From: Duganella sp.
GTDB taxonomy: Bacteria; Pseudomonadota; Gammaproteobacteria; Burkholderiales; Burkholderiaceae_D
Assembly: GCA_026225475.1 (NCBI GenBank)
Contig: JAMFSU010000061.1
Coordinates: 1 to 48,765 of the forward strand
DNA length: 48,765 nt
Reading direction: 5' to 3'
The notes below the pieces were generated by a model. It was not told the origin of the DNA, did no database searches, and saw nothing but the letters and a program-made list of their open reading frames with translations. Position 1 is the stretch's first letter. Every line of letters begins with the position of its first letter. The translations under genes and the position numbers were made by a program. This document shows positions 26,552 through 35,062 of the stretch, piece after piece.

Positions 26552-27940
26552 ATGAATGTCGTGATGGATGTTGTTTTCAAGTGCCTTTGCTGGCGCAGTG
26601 ACGGACTGGGGCGGTTGGCACGGTTGGCGTTGTTGCTGGTGACACTGGGCGGAGCAGTGCAAGCGGTGGCGCAGCCGGTGTATGGCGATGCCCGTCCGGA
26701 CGCACCGGAACTGGCAGCACGTGGGCCGTTACCGGTTGGCGTACGCACCTTGCAGGTGGTCAATCCGGACCAGTTGGATGTACTGCATAGCACGCCAGCG
26801 CAGCCGGGACCGCGCTATGCCAGGCCGCTGACGCTGGAAATCTGGTACCCGGCCCGGTTGGCACCAGGGCAGCAGCAACTGACCACGTACACCGATGTGC
26901 TGGGCGCGGGGGCGAATGATCGGCAACGACCGAATACGCCGTTCCAGTTTCAGGGCCGTGCGGTGCGCGATGCCGCACCGGCGGTCGCGCCGGCGACGGC
27001 ATATCCCTTGTTGATCGTCTCGCACGGCTATCCCGGTTCGCGCCTGATGATGAGCTATCTGACCGAAAACCTGGCCTCAAAAGGCTATGTCGTGGTTGCC
27101 ATCGATCACACCGATTCGACCCGCGCCGACAAAGGCGCTTTCGCCAGCACCCTGCACAATCGTGCACTGGATGATCTGTTTGTGCTCAATCGCATTGCGG
27201 CGCTGGCCACGCCTGGCTCAGGCAGTTTTCTGGCCGGGCTGGCGGATGCGGACAATACCGGCTTGATCGGCTACTCAATGGGCGGCTACGGCGTGCTCAA
27301 CGCCGCCGGCGCTGGCGTCAGTGCAGCCGCGGTCAAGGCCGTGCCGGAGGCGCAACTGGCGCTGCGCCAGAACGGCAATGCCGCTTTCGTCGCCTCGCAG
27401 GATACGCGCATCAAGGCAGTAGTCGCGTTTGCACCGTGGGGCCAGCGCTTGCACGTCTGGGATGCCGATGGACTGGCCGGATTGCGCGTGCCGACCCTGT
27501 TCGTGGTTGGCAGTCAGGATGATATTTCCGGCTATGAGGATGGCGTCAAGCGGCTGTTCGAGGGCGCAGTCCATGCGCAGCGATATCTGCTGACGTATCA
27601 GAATGCGCGCCACAATGTCGCGCCGAATCCCGGACCGGCAGCCGCTGACAGTAATTTCAACGACTTCATGGCCTATGCCGAGCCAGTCTGGGACGTGCAT
27701 CGCATCAACAATATCAATCAGCATTTCCTGACCGCGTTTTTGGGCCGCTATCTGAAGCAGCAGCCAGACTTGCAAGCGTATCTGGACTTGCTGCCGCAGG
27801 CGGCGGATGGCAAATGGTCGCAGGATGCGCAAGGCCGGCAGTTGCCCGATCACAGCTATTGGAAAGGCTTCAGCGCGCGTACTGCCGTTGGTCTGGAATG
27901 GCATCAGTTAGCGCCGGCAAGCACGCCATCTTCACCCTAA
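26552..27940 (+). CDS. secreted alpha/beta hydrolase (PAF-acetylhydrolase/dienelactone hydrolase-like)
   Basis: A 462-residue exported hydrolase. Signal peptide to about residue 40 ([19 protein letters not shown]). The mature enzyme has the oxyanion segment VSHGYPGS, the nucleophile elbow GYSMGG with Ser242, and a late NARHNV histidine. It probably cleaves an ester outside the cytoplasm, perhaps releasing the part taken up by the operon. The ATG at 26552 is preferred over one at 26534 because AGAG stands before it and the leader is then compact. No cysteine is present in the mature part and Met is rare. It follows the monooxygenase after 41 bases. Confidence 0.78.
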   Translation: MNVVMDVVFKCLCWRSDGLGRLARLALLLVTLGGAVQAVAQPVYGDARPDAPELAARGPLPVGVRTLQVVNPDQLDVLHSTPAQPGPRYARPLTLEIWYPARLAPGQQQLTTYTDVLGAGANDRQRPNTPFQFQGRAVRDAAPAVAPATAYPLLIVSHGYPGSRLMMSYLTENLASKGYVVVAIDHTDSTRADKGAFASTLHNRALDDLFVLNRIAALATPGSGSFLAGLADADNTGLIGYSMGGYGVLNAAGAGVSAAAVKAVPEAQLALRQNGNAAFVASQDTRIKAVVAFAPWGQRLHVWDADGLAGLRVPTLFVVGSQDDISGYEDGVKRLFEGAVHAQRYLLTYQNARHNVAPNPGPAAADSNFNDFMAYAEPVWDVHRINNINQHFLTAFLGRYLKQQPDLQAYLDLLPQAADGKWSQDAQGRQLPDHSYWKGFSARTAVGLEWHQLAPASTPSSP

Positions 27941-27957
27941 GCGTTTATCCAGGCATC

Positions 27958-28701
27958 ATGAATCCATTTACTGCAACTACCTCGACCATCTTGCTACAGA
28001 CGATCGATCATGATCAGGCACCTTGGTGGCGGCGCCCGGTCGTGCTGTTGTCGCTGATCCTGCATGGCTTGCTGCTGCTGGCATTGTGGCAGTTGTCGCG
28101 ACATGCGCCGCCGCTGGCACCGGCGGCCAAGACGATCGAACTGGTCTTGCAACAGCTCCAAGCACCACCGGCAGCGGAACCACCGCATCCAGCTGTGGTG
28201 AGCAAACCGGTCGCAATGGCAGCAGCCAGGCCCGCGCCGCTCAGGCCAGTGTTGCCGCCGCAACATACGGTGGCCGCAGCACCGGAGCAGGCCGAGTTGG
28301 CCGCGCCGGCCAAGCCGGAGCTGACGCCAGCACCGGTGCCAGCGCCAGCAACAGATCCGGTCGTTGCCAAACCAGCGGCGCCGACGGCGGCGCGCACGAT
28401 CGCCATGGAGGGCATTCCCAGCGATTACGTCAATCAGGTCTATAGCCGTATCAATCGCCAAGTGAGCTATCCGCGCGGCGCCAGATTGCGCGGCGAGCAA
28501 GGCCGGGTCGGCTATCGGCTGACACTTAGCACCCAGGGCGAACTGCTCAAATTGGACTTGCAGTCGTCCGGCAGCGACGAGCTTGATCGGGCCGCCGCCA
28601 AGGCCATCAAGGCCGCTGCACCATTTGGCAAATTGCCGGACCTGGGCGGCGGCAGCTATCTGTTGGCCGGCAGCATCCTGTTTTCACTTAATGCACTTTA
28701 A
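27958..28701 (+). CDS. tonB: TonB energy transducer
   Basis: A 247-residue TonB. One N-terminal inner membrane helix (VVLLSLILHGLLLLALWQLS, residues about 23-42) with the conserved SxxxH pattern (S-L-I-L-H), a long Pro/Ala-rich spacer (residues about 45-165) that spans the periplasm, and a C-terminal domain with YPRGARLRGEQGRVGYR (17 residues). It links the proton-driven ExbBD motor to outer membrane receptors. Its place directly behind the receptor gene suggests a dedicated transducer. Confidence 0.93.
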   Translation: MNPFTATTSTILLQTIDHDQAPWWRRPVVLLSLILHGLLLLALWQLSRHAPPLAPAAKTIELVLQQLQAPPAAEPPHPAVVSKPVAMAAARPAPLRPVLPPQHTVAAAPEQAELAAPAKPELTPAPVPAPATDPVVAKPAAPTAARTIAMEGIPSDYVNQVYSRINRQVSYPRGARLRGEQGRVGYRLTLSTQGELLKLDLQSSGSDELDRAAAKAIKAAAPFGKLPDLGGGSYLLAGSILFSLNAL

Positions 28702-28716
28702 ATTTCGGAGTTACGT

Positions 28717-29511
28717 ATGAACGCAACACAACTGGCTGCCCATTTGTCACCGTGGGAATTGTTTGTACAAGCCGATGGCATCGTCAGATCCATCATGATC
28801 ATCTTGCTGCTGGCCTCGGTGGCTAGTTGGGCGGTATTGTTGGACAAACTGTTGCAGTTTCGCCGTCTGCTCAGACAGGCCGCACGCTGGCTGGAAGCAC
28901 TGGCGGGCACTTATTCACTGCGGGCATTGTCGGCGGCGTTGACGCAGACGCCGAACGACCCGTTTGCACGTATTTACGCTGCCATTCAGGGCGAGTGGCA
29001 AGAGACCCATGCGCAACAACTGCAACACACGGAAGCAGGACGCGACAGCCTCAAGGAACGCATCAATCGCGTCGCGCATATTGCCAATGGCGTTGAAATC
29101 GAAAAGCTCCAGCGCGGCTTGTCGGTGCTGGCTACGGTCGGATCGGTGGCGCCGTTTGTCGGTCTGCTGGGGACCGTGTGGGGCATCATGAATGCGTTTC
29201 AGGGCATCGCCGCGACCAATAACACGAGTCTGGCAGTGGTCGCGCCGGGCATCGCCGAGGCGCTGTTTGCCACGGCCCTGGGCCTGGTGGCGGCGATACC
29301 TGCCGTAGTCGGCTACAACCGTGCCGGTGGCGATTTGAACCGCTATGCCAATCGCCTGCAAACCTTGAGCGGGATTGTCGAAGTGCAGTTGTCGCGACAA
29401 CTGGAATCGGGCCAGCCGCTTAATGGTGAGCGCGCAACTGAATACACAAATGCGCACACAACGGAGCAGGAAAAAGGACCGGCGGTGCGCTTGGCTGGTC
29501 GGGGAGCGTGA
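28717..29511 (+). CDS. exbB: biopolymer transport protein ExbB
   Basis: A 264-residue MotA/TolQ/ExbB family proton channel subunit with three helices: near residues 25-50 (SIMIILLLASVASWAVLLDK), 135-165 and 180-205. The hallmark VGLLGTVWGIMNAFQGIA and the following ALFATALGLVAAIPAVVGYN are intact. It forms the pentameric motor with ExbD. It starts 15 bases after tonB, with GGAG upstream, and is 1 base from exbD. Confidence 0.95.
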   Translation: MNATQLAAHLSPWELFVQADGIVRSIMIILLLASVASWAVLLDKLLQFRRLLRQAARWLEALAGTYSLRALSAALTQTPNDPFARIYAAIQGEWQETHAQQLQHTEAGRDSLKERINRVAHIANGVEIEKLQRGLSVLATVGSVAPFVGLLGTVWGIMNAFQGIAATNNTSLAVVAPGIAEALFATALGLVAAIPAVVGYNRAGGDLNRYANRLQTLSGIVEVQLSRQLESGQPLNGERATEYTNAHTTEQEKGPAVRLAGRGA

Positions 29512-29512
29512 C

Positions 29513-29944
29513 ATGGGGGCCAAGTTGCAACATCACAGCGGCGGTGCGCTCAATCATGCGCCGGTCAGCGAGATCAACGTCACGCCGCTAGTGGATGTGA
29601 TGCTGGTGCTGCTGATCGTGTTCATGGTGGCCGCACCGTTGATGGCCAGCGGCGTCAAGGTGGATCTGCCGACCAGCAACGCGCGACCGCTCACAGAGAG
29701 TAAAGCGCCGATCGTGGTCAGCATCGACCGCCAGGGACAATTGTTCATCGATAAGAGTGCGGTCGCCGATACCGAACTGCTGGCGCAGCTTGCCAGCGTC
29801 GCTGGCGGTGATCTGGAGCATCGCATCTATTTGCGCGGGGATCAGCATTTGCCCTATGGCACCGTGATCGCCACCATGGGCAAACTCAACGATGCTGGCT
29901 ACAGCAAGATCGCGCTGGTGTCTGAACCGCCAGGCCAGAACTAA
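29513..29944 (+). CDS. exbD: biopolymer transport protein ExbD
   Basis: A 143-residue ExbD. A single helix (VDVMLVLLIVFMVAAP) carries the conserved proton-binding Asp in PLVDVMLVL, followed by the DLPTS-type linker (VDLPTSNARP) and a periplasmic domain. The start at 29513 has GGGAGCG upstream and gives the family N-terminus with NHAPVSEINVTPLVDV; the frame extends back into exbB without support. It is the last gene of the receptor operon. Confidence 0.95.
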   Translation: MGAKLQHHSGGALNHAPVSEINVTPLVDVMLVLLIVFMVAAPLMASGVKVDLPTSNARPLTESKAPIVVSIDRQGQLFIDKSAVADTELLAQLASVAGGDLEHRIYLRGDQHLPYGTVIATMGKLNDAGYSKIALVSEPPGQN

Positions 29945-30071
29945 TCACCTGCAGCAGGTCAGCAACAGGGACGCAGCGGCCAGCAAGGTCTACGGCGATT
30001 GTGCACCTAGCGTACATAACGCCGCCAGCGTCCTTGTTGACCAACATTCCTTACTCGCCCACTGCGGCGAA

Positions 30072-30087
30072 ATGACAATTTTGTCAT
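30072..30087. promoter_or_regulatory. HprR/CusR-type box upstream of msrPQA
   Basis: ATGACAATTTTGTCAT, identical to the box before the response regulator at 20488-20503. It lies 130 bases before the msrP start in a gap (29945-30216) that holds no gene. In E. coli HprR activates msrPQ through the same consensus, so this is the expected regulatory site. Confidence 0.82.
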
Positions 30088-30216
30088 CAAATTGCCATGT
30101 CGATGACACTGGTGCCGACATACGATACTGTCATACAGTGGTGTCATTGCTGCCGAGGCATCATACGCATTTCCATCAGGAAACTGCGATCTTCTCCACT
30201 TCATCAGGAAACCGTC

Positions 30217-31191
30217 ATGCTGATCAGAATCCGTCCAGACCAGATCGATATCCCGCTGCCCTCGGAAATCACGCCGCAGCACGTCTATGCCGAGCGTCGT
30301 GCGTTTCTGGGCAAACTGGCGGCCGGTGCGGCGCTCGGTAGTGGTGTGCTAGGCAGCGGCAATGCCTGGGCGCAAGCGCCTGGTGCGCGCAAACTGGCAG
30401 CCAAGCTCAATAATGCCTATGCGGTGATGGATAAGCCGACCTCCTATCAGGATGCTACTACCTACAATAATTTTTACGAATTCGGCACCGACAAGGCCGA
30501 TCCGGCGCGTACCGCCGGTAACTTCAAGACCGATCCCTGGACCGTGAGTATCGAAGGTGAAGTCAGCAAGCCGTTCACGCTCGACCTGGAGGCTTTGCAG
30601 AAGCTGGCGCCGCTGGAAGAGCGCGTGTATCGGCTGCGCTGTGTCGAAGGCTGGTCGATGGTGATTCCCTGGATTGGCTATTCCTTGTCGGCCTTGATCA
30701 AGAAGGCAGCGCCGACCGGCAATGCCAAGTACATCGAATTCGTCACCCTGGCCGACCGCAAGCAAATGCCGGGCTTGTCCGATCCGATTCTGCAATGGCC
30801 CTATACCGAGGGCTTGCGGATGGATGAGGCCAATCATCCCTTGGCCTTACTGACGCTGGGCATGTACGGCGAAGTGTTGCCCAACCAGAACGGTGCGCCG
30901 GTGCGCGTTATTTTGCCGTGGAAGTATGGCTTCAAGTCGGCCAAGTCGATCGTCAAGATCCGCTTTCTTAAGGAACAACCGAAAACTGCCTGGAGCGTCT
31001 ACGCGCCGCAGGAATACGGTTTTTATTCCAACGTCAATCCGAATGTCGACCACCCGCGCTGGTCGCAGGCCACCGAGCGGCGCATCGGTGAGGACGGCTT
31101 CTTCGCGCGCAAGCGCAAGACGCTGATGTTCAATGGCTACAACGATGTCGCCGGGCTGTATAGCGGCATGGATTTGAAGCGCTATTTTTAA
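30217..31191 (+). CDS. msrP: protein-methionine-sulfoxide reductase catalytic subunit MsrP
   Basis: A 324-residue molybdopterin enzyme that repairs oxidised methionine in periplasmic proteins. A twin-arginine signal (ERRAFLGKL, Arg27-Arg28, then a hydrophobic stretch ending NAWAQA) sends it folded across the membrane. Cys142 in [13 protein letters not shown] is the molybdenum ligand. The start at 30217 follows AGGAAA. msrQ and msrA follow almost without gaps. A HprR-type box upstream predicts induction by oxidants such as HOCl. Confidence 0.96.
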   Translation: MLIRIRPDQIDIPLPSEITPQHVYAERRAFLGKLAAGAALGSGVLGSGNAWAQAPGARKLAAKLNNAYAVMDKPTSYQDATTYNNFYEFGTDKADPARTAGNFKTDPWTVSIEGEVSKPFTLDLEALQKLAPLEERVYRLRCVEGWSMVIPWIGYSLSALIKKAAPTGNAKYIEFVTLADRKQMPGLSDPILQWPYTEGLRMDEANHPLALLTLGMYGEVLPNQNGAPVRVILPWKYGFKSAKSIVKIRFLKEQPKTAWSVYAPQEYGFYSNVNPNVDHPRWSQATERRIGEDGFFARKRKTLMFNGYNDVAGLYSGMDLKRYF

Positions 31192-31201
31192 GGTGTGGCC
31201 G

Positions 31202-31864
31202 ATGTCGCTCAAAGATCTTTCCACCACGCAGGTACGTTTATTGCGCAACGTGTTGTTTGTGCTGGCCTTGTTGCCCTTGCTGCGACTGGTGGCGTTTGGT
31301 TTTCTGGACAAGCTGGGCGCCAATCCGATTGAATTCATCACGCGCAATACCGGCGACTGGGCGCTGTACTTTTTGGTCATGACGCTGACGGTGACGCCGC
31401 TGCGCAAGCTGACCAAGTGGAACTGGCTGGTGCGCCTGCGCCGCATGCTGGGCTTGTATGCGTTCTTTTATGTGTTTCTGCATTTCATGATCTTTTTCTG
31501 GCTGGATCACTTTTTTGACGTGCAGGAAATGTGGGCCGATGTTGTCAAGCGACCGTTCATCACCGTCGGCATGCTGACGCTGGTGTTGCTCATTCCGTTG
31601 GCCGCTACCAGTACCAACGCCATGGTGCGCCGTCTGGGTGGCAAGCGCTGGCAATGGCTGCATCGCTTGATGTATGTGATCGTGCCGCTGGCGGTATTGC
31701 ACTTCTGGTGGGTCAAAGCTGGCAAGAACCTGTTGGCGCAACCGATCCTGTTTGCCTGCATCGTCGGGGCACTCTTGTTGGTGCGTCTGTTGTCGCAAAA
31801 AAACCGTCAACGGCTGGGACAATTATTGTCGAAACGCAATGCGGTGAATGTCGTCAAGGAATAA
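31202..31864 (+). CDS. msrQ: haem-binding membrane subunit MsrQ
   Basis: A 220-residue ferric-reductase-like membrane protein with six helices and haem-ligand histidines in YVFLHFMIFFWLDH and WLHRLMYVIVPLAVLHFWW. It passes quinol electrons to MsrP. I place the start at the ATG at 31202, preceded by AAGGTG; a GTG three codons earlier (31193) is the alternative. It begins 10 bases after msrP. Confidence 0.93.
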   Translation: MSLKDLSTTQVRLLRNVLFVLALLPLLRLVAFGFLDKLGANPIEFITRNTGDWALYFLVMTLTVTPLRKLTKWNWLVRLRRMLGLYAFFYVFLHFMIFFWLDHFFDVQEMWADVVKRPFITVGMLTLVLLIPLAATSTNAMVRRLGGKRWQWLHRLMYVIVPLAVLHFWWVKAGKNLLAQPILFACIVGALLLVRLLSQKNRQRLGQLLSKRNAVNVVKE

Positions 31865-31866
31865 GC

Positions 31867-32580
31867 ATGAAAAAACTGACCCTGCCGGGCAAGGCGCTGT
31901 TGTTGAGTTTGTTGCTGGCCGGTGCCGGCTGGAGCAATCTGGTTGCGGCGGCCGAATCGGCCTTCAAGATTCCGGCACCTGCCAGTGTAGGTGTGGCCAC
32001 TACGGGTTCCGCCAACTCCGACACCGTGGTGCTGGCCGGAGGTTGCTTCTGGGGTGTACAGGCGATCTTCCAGCACACACTGGGGGTGACCAGTGCGGTT
32101 TCCGGTTACGCTGGCGGCAGCAAGGAAAATGCCCACTATGATCTGGTCGGAAGCGGGACCACTGGTCATGCGGAGGCGGTCAAGGTGACTTTTGATCCGC
32201 GCAAGATTTCCTACGGCAAAATCCTGCAGATTTATTTCTCGGTGGCCCACGATCCGACCCAGCTCAATCGGCAGGGGCCGGACAGCGGCAGCCAGTACCG
32301 TTCGGCGATCTTTTACCAAAGTGAGCAGCAAAAGAAGATTGCCGCTGATTACATTGCCCAGCTCGATGCCGCCAAGGTCTATCCGGCGCGTATCGTGACG
32401 CAGTTGAACGCCTTGCCGGTGACGGCCTTTTATGCCGCCGAAGATTATCATCAGGACTTTGCCACCTTGCATCCACAGCAAGGCTATATCGCCCGTTTTG
32501 ATTTGCCGAAGCTGGAAAACTTCAAGCAGATGTTTCCTGCCGATTATCGTGCCACCGCATTGACGGTTATGCGCAATTGA
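31867..32580 (+). CDS. msrA: peptide methionine sulfoxide reductase MsrA, exported form
   Basis: A 237-residue MsrA. Residues 1-28 are a signal peptide (ALLLSLLLAGAGWSNLVAAA), which is unusual since most MsrA are cytoplasmic. The catalytic cysteine is Cys60 in GGCFWGVQA, with GTTGHAEAV and the EDYHQDF motif following. It reduces the S-form of methionine sulfoxide, overlapping with MsrP. It starts 2 bases after msrQ and completes a periplasmic repair operon. Its reductant in the periplasm could be the DsbD-linked thiol system encoded from 35063. Confidence 0.93.
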   Translation: MKKLTLPGKALLLSLLLAGAGWSNLVAAAESAFKIPAPASVGVATTGSANSDTVVLAGGCFWGVQAIFQHTLGVTSAVSGYAGGSKENAHYDLVGSGTTGHAEAVKVTFDPRKISYGKILQIYFSVAHDPTQLNRQGPDSGSQYRSAIFYQSEQQKKIAADYIAQLDAAKVYPARIVTQLNALPVTAFYAAEDYHQDFATLHPQQGYIARFDLPKLENFKQMFPADYRATALTVMRN

Positions 32581-32612
32581 TGGCCGCTCGCAGTAAGAGC
32601 GTCAACAGGTTC

Positions 32613-32804
32613 TTAGCGGCGTAGCAACATCGTCTTGCCGCTGCGGTTAATGGCCTGCAAGAGGCCTATCAATAACAGAAAACTGAGCAGCAGGCCGCTG
32701 GCGTTGAGCAGTACATGCTGGTAGCCGAGCTGTTTGACGTTGATGAACGGGTAGGGATAAAAGCCGGAACCGGCGCCGCGCCACAAGGTAATGCATAAGT
32801 GGAT
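32613..32804 (-). pseudogene. 5'-truncated remnant of a Pr6Pr family membrane protein
   Basis: Reading the minus strand, an open frame of about 63 codons ends at 32613 and contains LWRGAGSGFYPYPFINV and LGYQHVLLNASGLLLSFLLL, the C-terminal signature of Pr6Pr (FAR-17a/AIG1-like) membrane proteins. There is an in-frame stop just upstream (32805-32807) and no start with a ribosome site, so the first two thirds of the gene is missing. The break point lies beside the end of the two-component kinase gene, pointing to a deletion or insertion event here. Confidence 0.65.
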
Positions 32805-32875
32805 TTACGCCATGGACTCTTGCCCTGCCAGGAATGTTCTTGCATCTACGTATCGTTACATCAGCCTTACTGCTG

Positions 32876-34282
32876 TCAGCGCCAGGCGGTTTTTATCGGT
32901 AGGCGCATTTGTGCCATCAAGCCGCCACCGATTGCCGGTCCAAGATGGAGATCGCCGCCGCACGAGCGCGCAATGGCGCAGACGATGGACAAGCCCAGGC
33001 CGCTACCGGGGCTGGCGATGCCACGTCGCCAGAACCGTTGCGTTGCGTGAGCACAGGCCTCATCGTCCATGCCAGGGCCGTGGTCAATCACCGAAAAGAG
33101 CACGCTGGTGGCGCCACACTGCTGGATGCGCAACGTCACCGGTGTACCGGGTGGTGCGTAACGCAAGGCGTTATCGAGTAAGTTTCGAAGCGCGGAGATC
33201 AGCATGGTTTCCTGCAACATGACGGCGCTGGAGATCGACACTGCTTGCAGTTCAATGCGGCACGAAGCTGCCTGACCGGTTTGCGCATCGGTGATCGCCA
33301 GTTGTGCCGCCTGCAATGCATCAGCTTGATCGCTGTGTTTCCGTTCGACGCCGCTATCGAGGCGTGCCAGCAGCAGCAATTGATCCAAGGTTCGCTGCAA
33401 CCGGATCACGCCTTGATCGGCATTGACCAAGGCCTGCTGCATGACTTCAGCACCTGCTGCCGTGGTTGAGGCCAGCAAGGCAACTTGCAAATGGGTTTTT
33501 ACTGCGGTCAGCGGGGTTCGCAACTCATGGGCGGCGTCATCAGTAAACTGGCGCTCAAAGGTAATGACGGTGTGTACACGCTGCAATAAATGACGGATGG
33601 TATCGACCAACGGCCGCAATTCTAACGGTGGGTAGGTTTCCGGCAACGGCGCAGAATCTGTCGGCTGGCGCGCGGCCAGCACGGTGCGCACACGTTCTAT
33701 CGGCGCCAGCCCGCGACCGATGCCGAACCAGAGCAATATAAAACTGCCCAGCAAGGCCACCGCAAACGGAATGCCTGCGGTCAACGCAACGTCGCGCAAC
33801 AAGCGTTCCCGTACATCGACTCGATCTGCCGTGGCGATGCGAATTTCGCCATGTTGCAACACATAAGTACGCCACAGCTTGCCGTTCAGTTCTCGTGTGT
33901 CATAACCCAGCGCGGCACCGGAAAGTCCCGGACTGCCAGCGGTGCCGGCGATGGTCTGCGCCACTTCACCGCGGATCACACTGATTTCGCAGGCCAGTCC
34001 ATCGGGCCCGATGATCAGTGGCGTGGGAGCTGTATCATGGCCGGCCGGCATTGCTAGCTCAGAGAGCAGGCCGGAGACCATGTGCGCCGATGTCGCCAGG
34101 CGCTCATCCATGGTGGTCTGCAGCTCGCTGCGCAGGTCCAGTACCATCCAGATGGCGACTGCACTCCACAACACGACGAGCGACATACCGATAATGCTCA
34201 ACAGTCGAAAACGTAAGCTGATGACCCTGGTCTTGACGGCAATGGGTAATTTTTCTGGGACGCACTTGCGCAAGAAAATCAT
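32876..34282 (-). CDS. sensor histidine kinase, QseC/PmrB-like
   Basis: A 468-residue kinase with two helices (about residues 27-50 and 172-193), a periplasmic sensor of about 120 residues, the phospho-acceptor histidine in DDAAHELRTPLTAV and an HATPase domain (DNALRYAP, DHGPGMDD, GSGLGLSIV). It overlaps the response regulator by 4 bases. The layout, next to a divergent DsbD-TlpA-DsbG operon, suggests it governs envelope thiol redox genes. The signal is unknown; the N-terminus has a stretch of basic residues before the first helix. Confidence 0.87.
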   Translation of the reverse strand: MIFLRKCVPEKLPIAVKTRVISLRFRLLSIIGMSLVVLWSAVAIWMVLDLRSELQTTMDERLATSAHMVSGLLSELAMPAGHDTAPTPLIIGPDGLACEISVIRGEVAQTIAGTAGSPGLSGAALGYDTRELNGKLWRTYVLQHGEIRIATADRVDVRERLLRDVALTAGIPFAVALLGSFILLWFGIGRGLAPIERVRTVLAARQPTDSAPLPETYPPLELRPLVDTIRHLLQRVHTVITFERQFTDDAAHELRTPLTAVKTHLQVALLASTTAAGAEVMQQALVNADQGVIRLQRTLDQLLLLARLDSGVERKHSDQADALQAAQLAITDAQTGQAASCRIELQAVSISSAVMLQETMLISALRNLLDNALRYAPPGTPVTLRIQQCGATSVLFSVIDHGPGMDDEACAHATQRFWRRGIASPGSGLGLSIVCAIARSCGGDLHLGPAIGGGLMAQMRLPIKTAWR

Positions 34283-34944
34283 GGCGCCACCTTCCCCATA
34301 CGAAAACCAGTCCCTCGCACAGTTTCGATCGTTTCACTGCCCAATTTGCGACGCAAATGATGGATGTGGACATTGACAGCGTTGCTTTCCACATCCTGGT
34401 CGAACCCATATAGGCTGGCGCGCAGTTGTTCGGCACTGAGTATTTGCCCAGGATACGCAATCAATGCCCGTAACAGCGATAATTCACGACGCGAAAGCTC
34501 CACCGGGACGCCACGCAACAATACTTCGCCAGTGGCGTCAGCAATGACCAGTGCACCATGTTCAATGCGATCGACACTGCGCCCGGAAACGCGCCGCAGC
34601 AGCGCATGCAGGCGCGCCACCAGTTCTTCTAGGTCGAACGGCTTGATCAGGTAATCATCCGCGCCCGCCTGCAAACCGCTGACTCTGTGTTGCACCGTAT
34701 CCCTCGCCGTCAGGATCAGAATAGGCAAGGTTCTTCCCTGTTGCCGCCAACGCTGCAAGCAATGCATTCCATCCTCTCCTGGTAAACCAAGATCGAGAAT
34801 CACCGCTGTGAAATCCCAACTCGACAGCGCCGCCTGCGCCAATGCGCCGGTGCCGACGCGATCAACGGTGAAACCGTGCAGCTTCAATCCAGCGACAATG
34901 CCGCTGGCCACCAAATCATCATCTTCGACTAACAATATATGCAC
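34279..34944 (-). CDS. response regulator, QseB/PmrA-like
   Basis: A 221-residue OmpR-family regulator with receiver (acidic pair in LLVEDDD, phospho-acceptor Asp51 in VILDLGLPG, Lys in YLIKPFD) and winged helix (TVRGTGFRMGK at the end). I choose a GTG start at 34944: AAGGA lies seven bases upstream and the protein then begins directly at the receiver. An ATG at 34971 would add nine unlikely residues. It diverges from dsbD; repeated GTTAA/CTTAA half-sites in the gap fit its class. Confidence 0.87.
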   Translation of the reverse strand: MHILLVEDDDLVASGIVAGLKLHGFTVDRVGTGALAQAALSSWDFTAVILDLGLPGEDGMHCLQRWRQQGRTLPILILTARDTVQHRVSGLQAGADDYLIKPFDLEELVARLHALLRRVSGRSVDRIEHGALVIADATGEVLLRGVPVELSRRELSLLRALIAYPGQILSAEQLRASLYGFDQDVESNAVNVHIHHLRRKLGSETIETVRGTGFRMGKVAP

Positions 34945-34975
34945 ATGACATCCTTGAACAACTTCATGCATATAT

Positions 34976-35016
34976 GTTAACCGCAGCTGATGAAGGAAAT
35001 GTTAACGTGCGCTTAA
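34976..35016. promoter_or_regulatory. GTTAA/CTTAA direct repeats between the regulator and dsbD
   Basis: GTTAA occurs at 34976-34980 and 35001-35005, and CTTAA at 35012-35016. The last two are 11 bases apart, one helical turn, as in PmrA/QseB boxes (CTTAA-N5/6-CTTAA). A possible -10 (GATACT, 35028-35033) would place this pair over the -35 region of dsbD. Candidate binding site for the adjacent response regulator. Confidence 0.5.
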
Positions 35017-35062
35017 TATTGGCCATCGATACTGAAGTCTCTCCACTACAGACTTCAATGCC

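Noticed and set aside
32876..34944. Naming the second two-component pair qseBC
   Set aside because: Family resemblance is general; PmrAB and other pairs fit as well, so no symbol is given.
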